From positions 1-55,741 of IMG/VR virus record IMGVR_UViG_3300012919_000008: 55,741 nt of DNA. One strand, given 5' to 3'. Made by a program: the position numbers and the translations under genes. This stretch comes from a virus. Shown here in pieces: positions 1-10,051 of this stretch (within the stretch, counting starts at the first letter, position 1; each line of letters opens with the position of its first letter). Below the pieces are notes generated by a model. That model saw only the letters and a program-made list of their open reading frames with translations. It was not told the DNA's origin and made no database searches.

Positions 1-1138
1 CAAATGAACCTGTAGTTGCAATATCTACATACTGTATTGTTGTATGCGCTCCAGAAGCCCCAATACCTACAAGTAATCCCATAGCAGCAGGGGGAAATCC
101 AGTTTCGTTTTGAACTGCTGCCTCACTAGATGAACAAGCTCCTAATCCATCCCTTGCATCTGTTAAGTCTCCAAAGTCGGTGGCATTACCAGTTGTAGCT
201 ATAGTTACTGAGTCCATTGTATTAGTTGCACTTCCTGTATTACCACCTCCAAATATTCCTGTAGTTGAATTAGCACCCGCACTTAATTTTCTTCTTGCAG
301 CAGTAAGATCACCAAAGTCTGTACTATTTCCTGTACTTGCTATAGTAATATATTGTATTCTATTTACTATATCAGATTCAGAACCTCCACCAAACACTCC
401 TCTAGTACTAGAAGCACAACCAGCAGATTCATCAATAGTAGCAGCTAGATCCCCGAAATCTGTTCCATTTCCTGTTGAAGCTATGGTAACGTATTCAATT
501 ACATTTTGTTTAGCGTTACTAGATATAATCTGACCACCACTAAAAACTGCTCTTGTGGTAGATGCTAATCCAGCCATATCTAGTTTTGCAGCAGTAAGGT
601 TACCAAAGTCAGTAGCGTTACCAGCAGTAGGTATTGTTATATAATCAATTACATCTATCTTATCTGAAACATACCCACCAGCAGATAGTCCTCTAACATT
701 ATTAGATGTACCAGTTACCATAGACAGATTATTATTTAAATCGCCAAAGTCAGTTGCATTTCCAGCACTGCTATATGTTACAAAATCTATAACATTTCCT
801 CTTCCATCAGAAGCTTCTCCACCAGCCCACAATCCTCTTGTGTCAGAGCCATATGATGACATTAATATTCTACCTACTGATAAATCTCCGAAGTCTGTAG
901 CATTGCCTGATGATTCTGGAGCTATCTTATCAATTATGTTTGAAAAACTAGCAGTACCTGCTCCACCACCAAATAGCATTGTGGTAGGAACATTAGTAGC
1001 ATCAGGCCAATCACCTGCTTGACCAAACAATAGTGGATCATGTAAATGCCACACACCAGATGCAGTTGCCGTTGAAAGATTGCTGGATGGCTCGACAGGA
1101 CTTGGAGATATTATGGAGCCTAAATATCGTTCAGTCAT
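1..1138 (-). CDS. DFGDL-repeat (kelch-like) tail/adhesin protein, C-terminus cut by window edge
   Basis: The frame runs from an ATG at 1138 to the left edge, giving about 379 residues without a stop. It is built from repeats of about 45-50 residues with the pattern GG-x-NxIDYVTIASxGNxTDFGDL, resembling the double-glycine blades of kelch-type beta-propellers. Such repeats are common in tail or adhesin proteins of marine phages. It is a paralogue of the next two genes upstream. The ATG overlaps the previous stop as TAATG, and the GGAGG ribosome site lies inside the previous gene's last codons. It ends at a point equivalent to the middle of its paralogues, so a large C-terminal part is probably missing. 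Confidence 0.8.
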   Translation of the reverse strand, partial: MTERYLGSIISPSPVEPSSNLSTATASGVWHLHDPLLFGQAGDWPDATNVPTTMLFGGGAGTASFSNIIDKIAPESSGNATDFGDLSVGRILMSSYGSDTRGLWAGGEASDGRGNVIDFVTYSSAGNATDFGDLNNNLSMVTGTSNNVRGLSAGGYVSDKIDVIDYITIPTAGNATDFGNLTAAKLDMAGLASTTRAVFSGGQIISSNAKQNVIEYVTIASTGNGTDFGDLAATIDESAGCASSTRGVFGGGSESDIVNRIQYITIASTGNSTDFGDLTAARRKLSAGANSTTGIFGGGNTGSATNTMDSVTIATTGNATDFGDLTDARDGLGACSSSEAAVQNETGFPPAAMGLLVGIGASGAHTTIQYVDIATTGSF

Positions 1139-3081
1139 TACGATAGTCCTCCATGTGAGTTTGATGCTGCAAACTTTGGTCCATAGTTACCTGCTGTTAA
1201 GTCTCCATAATCAGAAGCATTTCCTGTACTAGCTATAGTAACTTTATCTAATTGCAATACAGATAGATTAAGTTGTGCTGCGTGAATTAATCCAGTAGTT
1301 TTATCTGACACTCCAGAAGCCCTATCTGAAGTGCTAGACAAATCTCCAAAATCTGTAGCATTACCTGTACTAGCTATAGTTACATACTCAATAACGTTTT
1401 GATAAACATTACCATCTGTCGCTCCTCCAAATGATAAAGCTCTAGTGTTAGAAGATAATGCGTTATTAAAAAGTTTAGCAGCTAAAAGATCACCAAAATC
1501 AGTAACGTTACCTGTAGAAGCTATCGTTACATATTCAATTACATTTAATCTATTACTTCCATCATATCCACCTAAAAATAATCCTCTTGTTGTGCTAGAT
1601 GCACCACCAAATCTTTCTTTTGCAACGCTTAAATCCCCAAAATCTGTGCTGTTTCCTACTGACGCTATAGTTACATACTCAATAACATTAAGCCTACCCC
1701 CACTTGCTGCCCTACCACCACCAGTTATACCTCTAGTGCTACTACTAAAACCTGCACTATTTGATTTACCTTCAGCTAAATTACCAAAGTCAGTAGCCTT
1801 TCCTTTAGTACTAAAAGTTATAAACTCTATTACATCTTGTTTACCACTAGATCCTCCTTGTGGTTCAGCTTCACCACCAAAAGAAATACCTCTAGTTGTT
1901 GAAGCTGCACCATTTCCTATACCGTAAGCTGGATTTATGAGATCTCCAAATACACCAACTTGACCATCACTAGCTATATTCACGTACTCTATAATAGATT
2001 CAGCTTCATTGTTTGCATAACCACCACCTAGCACACCTATAGCTGCTGGAGCAAAGAATGATTCGTTTTGTACTGATGGAAATTCAGCAGATGCAGCAGA
2101 GTGTCCAGACGTAGCAGTTGCTAGATCTGCAAAATCTGTAGCGTTTCCTGTTGATCCTATGGTTATTTGATCAATCGTATTTACTGTTGTTGCACCTGCG
2201 TTTGTGCTTCCTCCTAGATACAGACCCTTTGTAGTGTTTGATATTCCTCCTGCCCTAAATGTGCTTTGACTCAAATCCCCAAAATCACTAGCGTTACCAG
2301 TAGAACCCATCGTAATGTAATCAATAACATTTACATTGTCATCAGCAGTTCCGTCTGTGTTACCGCCCATAAATACACCTCTTGTAGAAGAAGCGCATCC
2401 AGAAGCATGAATAACAGAATTAGTCCTATCTCCGAAATCTGTGCTGTTACCTGCTGAAGCAATAGTAACATATTCTATTGTGTTAAGCACAGTGTAAGAA
2501 CTATTTATACCTATAGCACTAATACCTCGCGTTGTAGTTCCTACGATGCCTGTTTGCCCTGCTGATGAAGCGACAGACAAATCTCCAAAATCTGTGGTGT
2601 TGCCCGTGCTTGGAATAGTTATATATTGCATAACATTGTGATAACTACCTGCATCTCCACCAGCAAATATTAATCGAACATTATTATTTCCAATAGAATT
2701 GAGACTAACCCTACCGTCTGTTAAATCACCAAAGTCAGATAAATTACCACTGCTACTATATACTTTATAATCTATGACGTTGCTACGATCTGAACCTCCT
2801 CCTGTTCCTTCACCACCTGCCGTAACAAATCGAGTATCACTGCCACCTCCAGCAACTCGCGTTCTAGCTACTGTGAGATCACCATAATCTGTAGCATTTG
2901 CTGTATTAGATATTTGTAGCATCTGCACTTGATTTGAACCAGCCGAAGCATCAGCAGATCCAGAAGCAACATTTCCTCCAGCTATTAAAGATCTAGGTAA
3001 TAAATTAGCATCAACAGGAAAAGCAGAATTATACTGATACTTTGTCTGTAGTTTCCAAACGCCTGAGAATGATGGAGCCAT
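1138..3081 (-). CDS. DFGDL-repeat (kelch-like) tail/adhesin protein
   Basis: This 647-residue protein consists almost wholly of repeats of about 45-50 residues ending in TDFGDL. A different central segment (VQNESFFAPAAIG) divides two repeat blocks. The repeats suggest a beta-propeller or repeat adhesin displayed on the virion, inferred from pattern and position after the tail fibre. It starts in TAATG overlap with the upstream paralogue and ends in the shared tail SNSHGGLS, whose HGG codons supply the GGAGG ribosome site for the next gene. Near-identical junctions on both sides indicate tandem gene duplication. The receptor or glycan target is not known. Confidence 0.82.
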   Translation of the reverse strand: MAPSFSGVWKLQTKYQYNSAFPVDANLLPRSLIAGGNVASGSADASAGSNQVQMLQISNTANATDYGDLTVARTRVAGGGSDTRFVTAGGEGTGGGSDRSNVIDYKVYSSSGNLSDFGDLTDGRVSLNSIGNNNVRLIFAGGDAGSYHNVMQYITIPSTGNTTDFGDLSVASSAGQTGIVGTTTRGISAIGINSSYTVLNTIEYVTIASAGNSTDFGDRTNSVIHASGCASSTRGVFMGGNTDGTADDNVNVIDYITMGSTGNASDFGDLSQSTFRAGGISNTTKGLYLGGSTNAGATTVNTIDQITIGSTGNATDFADLATATSGHSAASAEFPSVQNESFFAPAAIGVLGGGYANNEAESIIEYVNIASDGQVGVFGDLINPAYGIGNGAASTTRGISFGGEAEPQGGSSGKQDVIEFITFSTKGKATDFGNLAEGKSNSAGFSSSTRGITGGGRAASGGRLNVIEYVTIASVGNSTDFGDLSVAKERFGGASSTTRGLFLGGYDGSNRLNVIEYVTIASTGNVTDFGDLLAAKLFNNALSSNTRALSFGGATDGNVYQNVIEYVTIASTGNATDFGDLSSTSDRASGVSDKTTGLIHAAQLNLSVLQLDKVTIASTGNASDYGDLTAGNYGPKFAASNSHGGLS

Positions 3082-5204
3082 TACGATAATCCTCCATGTG
3101 AGTTTGATGTACTTAATGCCCTATAGTAGTTTCCTTTTTGTACATCAAGATCTCCCCAATCTGCTGCATTACCTGTTGAAGCAATAGTAAATTTATCTAT
3201 TCTTAAACCATTTGAGGAGTCACCTCCTGCATGAACAAGAAGAGAAGTTTTGTCTGATACAGCAGAAGCATATTGAGTTGCAGTGGACATATCTCCAAAG
3301 TCAGTAGCGTTACCAGTACTAGCTATAGTAATATAATCTACAACATTGGAAGCTGATCCAGTAGTACCACCTGCAAATAAACCTCTTGTGTTAGAAGATC
3401 CTGCACCACCTACATATCTAGCAACCGTTAAGTCACCAAAATCTGTAGTATTTCCTGTACTAGCGATAGTAACATACTCCATGATATTCTGATAATCTGC
3501 TCCAGTGTCGTACCCACCCCCAATAACCATTCTCGTTGTACTACTTAATGAATTTAAAGTGGTTCTTGCGCTACTTAAATCACCAAAATCAGTGGTATTA
3601 CTAGTACTAGCAATGGTAATATATTCCATTGTATTTGAATTACTACTAGTAGCAGTGTTGTAACCTAAAGCATAAATACCTCTAGTAGAATTACTAGATG
3701 TTGTTCCAGAATACGCTGTTGCTGAAGCATCACCAAAATCTGTATTTTGACCTTTCGTTGAGAAAGTCGCATATTCTATAACATTAACTGCTGTAGGAGC
3801 GAGAATACCTCCCATAGCAACAGCCCTTGTGGTAGATGCTGCACCACCTTGAACACCACCCTTTTTCTGTGTCAAATCACCAAATTGTGCATGATTTCCA
3901 TCCGTAGCAATATCTAAATAAATTATGGCAGTATCATAATTTGAAGTAGAACCTGTCCACCAAAGTCCACCACCCATTAAACCCATAGCTGCTGGAGCGA
4001 AATATGATTCGTTTTGTACTGCTGCTTCATCAGAACAGTGACCACCTATTTTTTGTGATGCAACTCCTCTAAGATCTCCAAAATCTGTTGCATTGCCAGT
4101 TGAGGCAATGGTAATATAATCAATCACATTTTGATTTTGTCCACCAGCAAATACACCTCTAGTAGACGTTGCTGCTCCAGCAGGATCAAACACTCTAGTT
4201 ACGCTAAGATCTCCGAAATCTTGACCATTGCCAGTGGAAGCTATAGTAACATAATCTATAACATTTGTATTAGAGCCAGTATATCCTCCAGCAAATACGC
4301 CTCTAGTAGAACTAGATAAAGCAGTACCAGTACGAGCAGATGAAAGATCACCAAAGTCTGTCGCATTACCAGCACTTGCTATAGTAAAATATTCTATAAC
4401 ATCAAAGCCAGAAGAAGCAAAACCACCACCATGAATAGCCCTAGTTGATGAACCACAAGCACCTGCATAACCTTTAGCAGCAGATAAATCACCAAAGTCT
4501 GTTGAATTGCCAGTTGAGGGTATAGTGACGTATTCAACTTTATCTACAGCACTAGCATTATTAAATCCACCAAAGTGCATACTTCTTACGTTGTTAGATG
4601 TAGAAGTTGAATATCCTCTAATTTCAGATAAATCTCCAAAATCTGTAGCGTTGCCTAATGACGCAATCGTTACATAACTTATAATATTTGAATACCCACC
4701 AGATTTGTAACCCTCATAAAACAAAGCCCTTGTGTCAGATCCAGAAGCTGCTGAAAACAGTGCATCATCTATTGTATCACCAAAATCAGCAGCATCACCT
4801 GTTGTTGTGACGGTTATGTAATTTATTTCTTTATTAGCACCTCCACCTGAACCAGTTTTCATTCCTATAAATAAAGCTCTAGCTAATGCAGGAGTAAAAC
4901 TATCAGTAGCAGCAGACAATGGGCCATTACCATAATCATTGATTGCCCATACTCTTGCTGTGTAGCTAGTGCCGTTTGTCAATCCAGTGATGGTTACAGG
5001 TGATGCAGAGTTAGTTGCACCAATAACATTTGTACCGTCTGTGGCTGAAGCACCATATAATGTAATAGGATCATCACCAACATCAGAAGGCCCAGTAAAT
5101 GCTACTGATACTTGTCCAGAACCAACAGTAGCTGCACCTATAGTTGGGGCATCAGGCACACTAAGATTGTCCTGACCTCCTATAAAACTTCCTCTGCGAA
5201 CCAT
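3081..5204 (-). CDS. Fibronectin type III plus DFGDL-repeat tail/adhesin protein
   Basis: This 707-residue paralogue of the two genes downstream differs at its N-terminus. Residues of about 13-105 form a fibronectin type III-like domain (starts VPDAPTIGAA, contains GLTNGTSYTARVWA and ends near SFTPA), a fold frequent in phage tail proteins for carbohydrate or protein contact. Kelch-like DFGDL repeats follow, in two blocks separated by a VQNESYFAPAAMG segment. The end SNSHGGLS overlaps the next start as TAATG. It lies 13 bases after a small gene and continues the tail operon. Surface adhesion is an inference from domain type and position. Confidence 0.82.
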   Translation of the reverse strand: MVRRGSFIGGQDNLSVPDAPTIGAATVGSGQVSVAFTGPSDVGDDPITLYGASATDGTNVIGATNSASPVTITGLTNGTSYTARVWAINDYGNGPLSAATDSFTPALARALFIGMKTGSGGGANKEINYITVTTTGDAADFGDTIDDALFSAASGSDTRALFYEGYKSGGYSNIISYVTIASLGNATDFGDLSEIRGYSTSTSNNVRSMHFGGFNNASAVDKVEYVTIPSTGNSTDFGDLSAAKGYAGACGSSTRAIHGGGFASSGFDVIEYFTIASAGNATDFGDLSSARTGTALSSSTRGVFAGGYTGSNTNVIDYVTIASTGNGQDFGDLSVTRVFDPAGAATSTRGVFAGGQNQNVIDYITIASTGNATDFGDLRGVASQKIGGHCSDEAAVQNESYFAPAAMGLMGGGLWWTGSTSNYDTAIIYLDIATDGNHAQFGDLTQKKGGVQGGAASTTRAVAMGGILAPTAVNVIEYATFSTKGQNTDFGDASATAYSGTTSSNSTRGIYALGYNTATSSNSNTMEYITIASTSNTTDFGDLSSARTTLNSLSSTTRMVIGGGYDTGADYQNIMEYVTIASTGNTTDFGDLTVARYVGGAGSSNTRGLFAGGTTGSASNVVDYITIASTGNATDFGDMSTATQYASAVSDKTSLLVHAGGDSSNGLRIDKFTIASTGNAADWGDLDVQKGNYYRALSTSNSHGGLS

Positions 5205-5216
5205 TAAGAATCCTTA

Positions 5217-5579
5217 TTAAGCGTCATCAATTTCTTCGTATGAACATACTGCACTTAGATCTCCAGCAGCAGATGCTTGTATTTTTAGTACGTCATTTTC
5301 CATTAAGTATAGACCCATATTCTTATCAATTACAACTAGCGTTGCATCAGCAGGAACTGATATTGTTTTTGCTAGATAGTAATCAGCAGAACTACGTGTT
5401 ATCCACACATCAATAGAGGCAGCATTAGTTCCATCTATATTTGCTATAACAAGCGAGTTAATCTTTTGTACTTTGTTAGAGCCACAAGTTAGCAACGAAA
5501 CAGCAGAAGCTGCAACGTCTGCATCAAACACTGTGTTTGCATAAATAGAACTAACAGCTACAATATTTGGATTTGCCAT
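5217..5579 (-). CDS. Small conserved virion-associated protein of unknown function
   Basis: A 120-residue acidic protein without transmembrane segments, rich in Ala, Val and Ser and probably mostly beta-structured. It contains stretches such as NKVQKINSLVIANIDG and IDVWITRSSADYYLAK. It is placed between the long tail fibre and the kelch-like proteins, 14 bases after the fibre gene, with a good ribosome site (AGGAG) before its ATG. Position and composition suggest a small tail or fibre-associated structural component. No catalytic motif is visible, and the family is not one I can name. Confidence 0.7.
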   Translation of the reverse strand: MANPNIVAVSSIYANTVFDADVAASAVSLLTCGSNKVQKINSLVIANIDGTNAASIDVWITRSSADYYLAKTISVPADATLVVIDKNMGLYLMENDVLKIQASAAGDLSAVCSYEEIDDA

Positions 5580-5593
5580 TATTTATCTCCTAA

Positions 5594-8017
5594 TTAACCA
5601 AATACCATCGCCATAGCGATAGCTTTACCTGTAGATGCTTTTGCATCAAGTTGAGTTTGTATTGCACTAGTTACTCCTGCTACATAATTTAGTTCAGCAG
5701 CAGTTGCTGATACATTAGTACCACCAATATCTAGAGTAGTCATTGAAACTTCTCCAGCAACAGTAAGAACACCATCAGCTAATGTCATTAAGTCGGTATC
5801 GTCTGTATGACCTATAGTTGTACCGTCAATTAATACATTATCAATATCTAAAGATCCACCTGATATAAGACCAGTGGTTGTAATAGTAGATGACCCAGTA
5901 TCTATATTACCAAAACCAGAAGTTATGCTACCAGAATCTAGAGCACCTGTTGTAACAATACCTGTACCACCTGCTATAGGACTAAAGAGAGATGTTACAT
6001 TAGTTCCCCCTATAGTTATAGCATCAGCCTCTACTGTACCATCAAAGAATGCATCTTTAAACTCTAGTGCATCTGTTCCTAAGTCTAATATTGCATTAGT
6101 ACCCGGTGTTAGTGCACCATCTGTTAATATTAGTTGTTTCTCATTACCTGCATAAAAGTTAATTGTATCAGCAGTTTCAAAGTCTATCTTAGTCTCATCA
6201 TCCTCACCTATCTTTATATCTGTTGCAAGTAATGATGTAATACCTGTCTGTGCTGCGTTGATAGTAAAGGTTAAGTCATAAGGGTCACCGTCTGATCCAT
6301 CTGAAGTATCTGTCCAATCAATATCAATACCACCACCTTCAACAAACTTAACTTCACTATCTTTTGTTATCTGTACTTCTGTACCATCACCATCTTCTAA
6401 AACAAACTGCATGTTAGCTGATTGTGAATCTACGTATGCTTTAATAGATTGCTGTGTAGCTAGTTTAGTTGCAGAGTTAGATGACATATCATCTTCATCA
6501 GCCACAGCAGTACCACTAACACCTGTGTTTAACACTGGACTTGTAAGTGTCTTATTAGTCAGTGTTTGTGTTGCTGTATCACCAACTAAGTTAGATGTAG
6601 TAGCTGGTAGTGTAAGAGTAACATTACCACCAAAAGCACTGTGAGCAGGAGCCTGTAACTGAGCATAATGAGCATTAGATACTTCACAGTAAAATCTAAC
6701 ATAACTTTGTGCTCCAGAGTTTTTAATTGATATACCACCTGATTGCATATCAATACCATTAGAGCCATCTATTCTAACAACACCTGTACCGTTTGGTGTT
6801 AGTGTAATATTACCATCTGATACAGAAACAATATCTTCACCATTTACATCAAGTGACCCACCCAACTGAGGTGTAGTATCTTCTACTACGTTAGCAATAC
6901 TAGCACCTGAAACAGCTAAACCAGATACTAATGTGCTTCTGGTAATTTTCTTTAGTCCACCACCAGAAGTATCTATAGCTAAAAATACATCGTCATTAGC
7001 TACGGTAGATATTTCACTTAGATCACCTACAGCAGTTGGATTAAAGTTTGTGCCATCTGCTATTAGTAACATACCAGAAGTGTTAGTACCCATAGTCAGG
7101 TCATCACCTGATATGGTTAAGTCACCTGCAATTGTAACATCTGCACCAGAGAATGTCAACGCTGTTGTTGTACCTGATTTAATAATTAAGTTACCAGAAC
7201 TGTTAGTCAATGCACCATACTGTGTGCCATCATCTTTTAGTAGTACATCTGCACCATTTGCATCAAGAACAACATCACCTGCTGTATCTATTATTAGATC
7301 GCCTGTATCGTTTACTATGTATGAGTTTGTACCACCATGATATAGATTAAGATCTTCACCTGCACCTATTGTAAGTCTACCTGTGGCACTGTCACCTGTA
7401 AGATCATCTGCATCAGCATCTACGTCTATCTTAACTAAACCACCTGATGTTATATTAGATGCACCATTATCAATGTTACCAAAGCCAGAAGTTATGCTAC
7501 CAGAATCTAATGCACCTGTAGTTACTAAATTAGGCATAGCTGTTATTTCATCATCAAGATATGCAGCTAATGTTTGCACAGTTGTTTGACGCATAGTTCC
7601 AGCATCATTTATAATTAAACCATCGCCATCTGCAATTGCTGTTGTGCCTACTGTACTATCACCGTCCATTAAATTTAATTCAGCACCTGTAGTTGTGATA
7701 GTTGTACCGTTTAAACTAATAGCATCTAAGTATGCCACACCATCTAAGTACAGATCTTTAAACTCCGATCCACTAGAGCCTATATCAAATGCATCATCTG
7801 TAGATGGTGTAATATTAGTTGCTGCTATAGTAAGCTGTTGTGCTGGTCCTAGTTTAGTTATAGCACCACCCTCTGCTGCTGTGCCGTCATGCGTATGCCC
7901 TGATGTACTAAAAGCAGTTACAATGGCATCAAACTCTCCATCAAAGTCAGATGCATTAATAATGTTACCATCGGCTATATTATTAGCAGTATCGTTACGT
8001 GTATATCCTGTTCCCAT
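5594..8017 (-). CDS. Tail fibre protein
   Basis: This 807-residue protein has the look of a phage tail fibre: a short N-terminal virion-binding part (contains GHTHDGTAAEG), then long low-complexity beta-rich repeats. It carries segments seen in many fibres, such as TATQTLTNKTL and AAELNYVAGV, and ends near AIQTQLDAKAS. The segment TTGALDSGSITSGFGNID occurs twice almost unchanged, showing internal duplication. It starts 6 bases after the tail-tube B-like gene. The role is adsorption to the host surface. No chaperone or endosialidase C-terminal domain is recognisable. Confidence 0.85.
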   Translation of the reverse strand: MGTGYTRNDTANNIADGNIINASDFDGEFDAIVTAFSTSGHTHDGTAAEGGAITKLGPAQQLTIAATNITPSTDDAFDIGSSGSEFKDLYLDGVAYLDAISLNGTTITTTGAELNLMDGDSTVGTTAIADGDGLIINDAGTMRQTTVQTLAAYLDDEITAMPNLVTTGALDSGSITSGFGNIDNGASNITSGGLVKIDVDADADDLTGDSATGRLTIGAGEDLNLYHGGTNSYIVNDTGDLIIDTAGDVVLDANGADVLLKDDGTQYGALTNSSGNLIIKSGTTTALTFSGADVTIAGDLTISGDDLTMGTNTSGMLLIADGTNFNPTAVGDLSEISTVANDDVFLAIDTSGGGLKKITRSTLVSGLAVSGASIANVVEDTTPQLGGSLDVNGEDIVSVSDGNITLTPNGTGVVRIDGSNGIDMQSGGISIKNSGAQSYVRFYCEVSNAHYAQLQAPAHSAFGGNVTLTLPATTSNLVGDTATQTLTNKTLTSPVLNTGVSGTAVADEDDMSSNSATKLATQQSIKAYVDSQSANMQFVLEDGDGTEVQITKDSEVKFVEGGGIDIDWTDTSDGSDGDPYDLTFTINAAQTGITSLLATDIKIGEDDETKIDFETADTINFYAGNEKQLILTDGALTPGTNAILDLGTDALEFKDAFFDGTVEADAITIGGTNVTSLFSPIAGGTGIVTTGALDSGSITSGFGNIDTGSSTITTTGLISGGSLDIDNVLIDGTTIGHTDDTDLMTLADGVLTVAGEVSMTTLDIGGTNVSATAAELNYVAGVTSAIQTQLDAKASTGKAIAMAMVFG

Positions 8018-8023
8018 GTTATG

Positions 8024-10051
8024 TTACCTTCTTGCGTGTGTAGCATATTCCAATGTTAATGCGTCAAGCGCATATGGAACATCTGTGTTATTATCTGCTT
8101 CAAACTGTGCAGACACTGTATTTCCTGATCCTACTGTCTGTGCAGAAAATACCTTTTGTAGTTTAGCTCCAAAAGTAGCTGTGCCAAATACACCTGTACC
8201 AAAAAATTGAGAAGCATTACTAGATGCATTTGTAAATGTAACTGCTGGCATTACAACAGCCCCACTTTCATCAAAGTCAAACTTTAAGTTTAGATCAAAG
8301 TTAACTCTACCTTCAGGGTCTAAATAGAACTGTGCTTTATATATTGTCTTTCTAAGTCTTGGATCATTGATTGGATAGAACGGTGTAGCAAATGTAGTAG
8401 CTATATTATTACCATCAAAACTAGATGTGTCATTCTCCATTCTATGTAAGAAACCTTCTTTACCAGAAAAGATAACAAACTCTGTAGTGCCTGAATAAAC
8501 ACTGGCACATGCTGTTACCTGTATACCCCTAGTTTCTGCAAAGTCAATTACAGATTCTTCACCCGGTGATGCAAACTGTGTAAATAATATTCCTTGTGCA
8601 TTAGGTCTAGTAAAGTTTACATTCCAACCAAACAACCTATACTGTGATTTATTACGTACAACTAAACTAAAAAAGTCTGTGTGTAGTTTTACAAACTCAT
8701 TAAATGTACCCTGTATCTTTTTAGTTATAGGTGCTAAACCAAAGTCACCAATACGTTCAGTAGCACTAAGAAGTCTTAGACCATCAGGAGCCATAAAGAC
8801 AACATCACCACCTATCTCTTGTACACTGTCAGTCTGTGTACATCCTATGTCACGTGTTATAGGTTGTAAGTTAAACGTTGCTAGTGCATCACCATTTAAT
8901 CTAAAAATAGATGAGGTAGTAAAAACTATAAGCTGATCTCTAAAACTTTTTATTGCAACAATGTCAGCATCTAATCCTATACTACCAGCACCGTTACCAC
9001 TTTCAAAGTCTGTAGTAGTGAGTGGTGCACCAAAACTTAACACTCTACCTTTACCGTAGAATATGTGGTTCTTATGTGTAGCAACAACCTTTGCACCTAT
9101 CACATCTGATGGTGCACTGTCTAACACAGTAAATGTAGTACCATTATATAATGCAGGTGCATTTGTTCCGTCTACTATTACAAGTGTTGTAGTTCCTGTA
9201 AAGTCCACTTCATCAAAACGTGTATTAACTGCACCTTCTCTATCACTAGAAATAAAAGTTATAACTGCATTGTCTGCTGGACTACTCGCTAGTTCAGGAT
9301 GAATAGTTATATTTACTTCTTTACTAGCCGAATCAGAATATGATGAGACAGTTGTTTCAACTCTATACACGTTATCTATTGCAGCTAGGTTACTGCCATC
9401 AGCATTAGATATTGTAAATACATCACCTGCTTGTGGAAATGTATCAAAACCATCTGCCACTAATGTTGTGCCTGTTTGACTAGCACCGTCAACTAATGGT
9501 GTGCCATAGTTAGGTTTATTTATTTTAGTGTAACCACTACCTGATGTTTCTACTAAGTCAGCATTCATAGCAACGACAGCTTTAGCATTAAAGTATGTCA
9601 TGCCATTTGCATAGTTAGCTGTAGTAACTGTAACAAACGTAACCACTGCACCATTAGCAGGGCTTGAAGCTAGAGAACTAGTAAGTGTTAGTGTGACCTC
9701 ATCTCTAGCAGCATTATAACTGACACCACCTGAAGCTACTGTGTATGTGCCAGATACACCATCTATTGTAAGTGTGTCACCAACAGCAGGTGTAGTATGT
9801 ATGGCTCTTAATGCTAATGATGTACCTGATTGAGATGCACCATTTACAACTGGATTACCATATGGAGCTATGATAGCACTATCAAACTTTTCATATCCCT
9901 GTATACGTTTGTAACCTCCATCAATAGATGGTTCATAGTTACGTAGTATACGTGCAGAACCGGGTGCATTAATAGCCTGTTGCAGTGGGCTAAGATTAGT
10001 TATAAGCCCACCCTTAAACTCTATTCTAAAAGTCTCCCAAGCGTCAGGCAT
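8024..10051 (-). CDS. Putative tail tubular protein B (tail nozzle)
   Basis: This 675-residue protein follows the tail tubular A-like gene with a one-base overlap, in the usual podovirus order A, B, fibre. The N-terminus (GGLITNLSPLQQAINAPGSA, then LRNYEPSIDGGYKRIQGYE) resembles the opening of gp12-like nozzle and stabilisation proteins, which refer to marking and counting element coordinates. A beta-rich body follows, with two repeated blocks around residues 70-140 and 185-265 (NGASQSGTSL and DGASQTGTTL). It would form the distal tube of the short tail. The assignment rests on order and general resemblance and not on a catalytic motif. Confidence 0.65.
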   Translation of the reverse strand: MPDAWETFRIEFKGGLITNLSPLQQAINAPGSARILRNYEPSIDGGYKRIQGYEKFDSAIIAPYGNPVVNGASQSGTSLALRAIHTTPAVGDTLTIDGVSGTYTVASGGVSYNAARDEVTLTLTSSLASSPANGAVVTFVTVTTANYANGMTYFNAKAVVAMNADLVETSGSGYTKINKPNYGTPLVDGASQTGTTLVADGFDTFPQAGDVFTISNADGSNLAAIDNVYRVETTVSSYSDSASKEVNITIHPELASSPADNAVITFISSDREGAVNTRFDEVDFTGTTTLVIVDGTNAPALYNGTTFTVLDSAPSDVIGAKVVATHKNHIFYGKGRVLSFGAPLTTTDFESGNGAGSIGLDADIVAIKSFRDQLIVFTTSSIFRLNGDALATFNLQPITRDIGCTQTDSVQEIGGDVVFMAPDGLRLLSATERIGDFGLAPITKKIQGTFNEFVKLHTDFFSLVVRNKSQYRLFGWNVNFTRPNAQGILFTQFASPGEESVIDFAETRGIQVTACASVYSGTTEFVIFSGKEGFLHRMENDTSSFDGNNIATTFATPFYPINDPRLRKTIYKAQFYLDPEGRVNFDLNLKFDFDESGAVVMPAVTFTNASSNASQFFGTGVFGTATFGAKLQKVFSAQTVGSGNTVSAQFEADNNTDVPYALDALTLEYATHARR

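Noticed and set aside
180-2457. Several open plus-strand frames with repeated SPKSV segments
   Set aside because: They are the antisense of the DFGDL repeats in the minus-strand adhesin genes; low complexity and no ribosome sites.
7135-7170. TTGACA-N17-TACAAT on the minus strand within the fibre gene
   Set aside because: It lies in coding sequence of a repeat-rich gene without gene start downstream, and lacks TATAACTATG.
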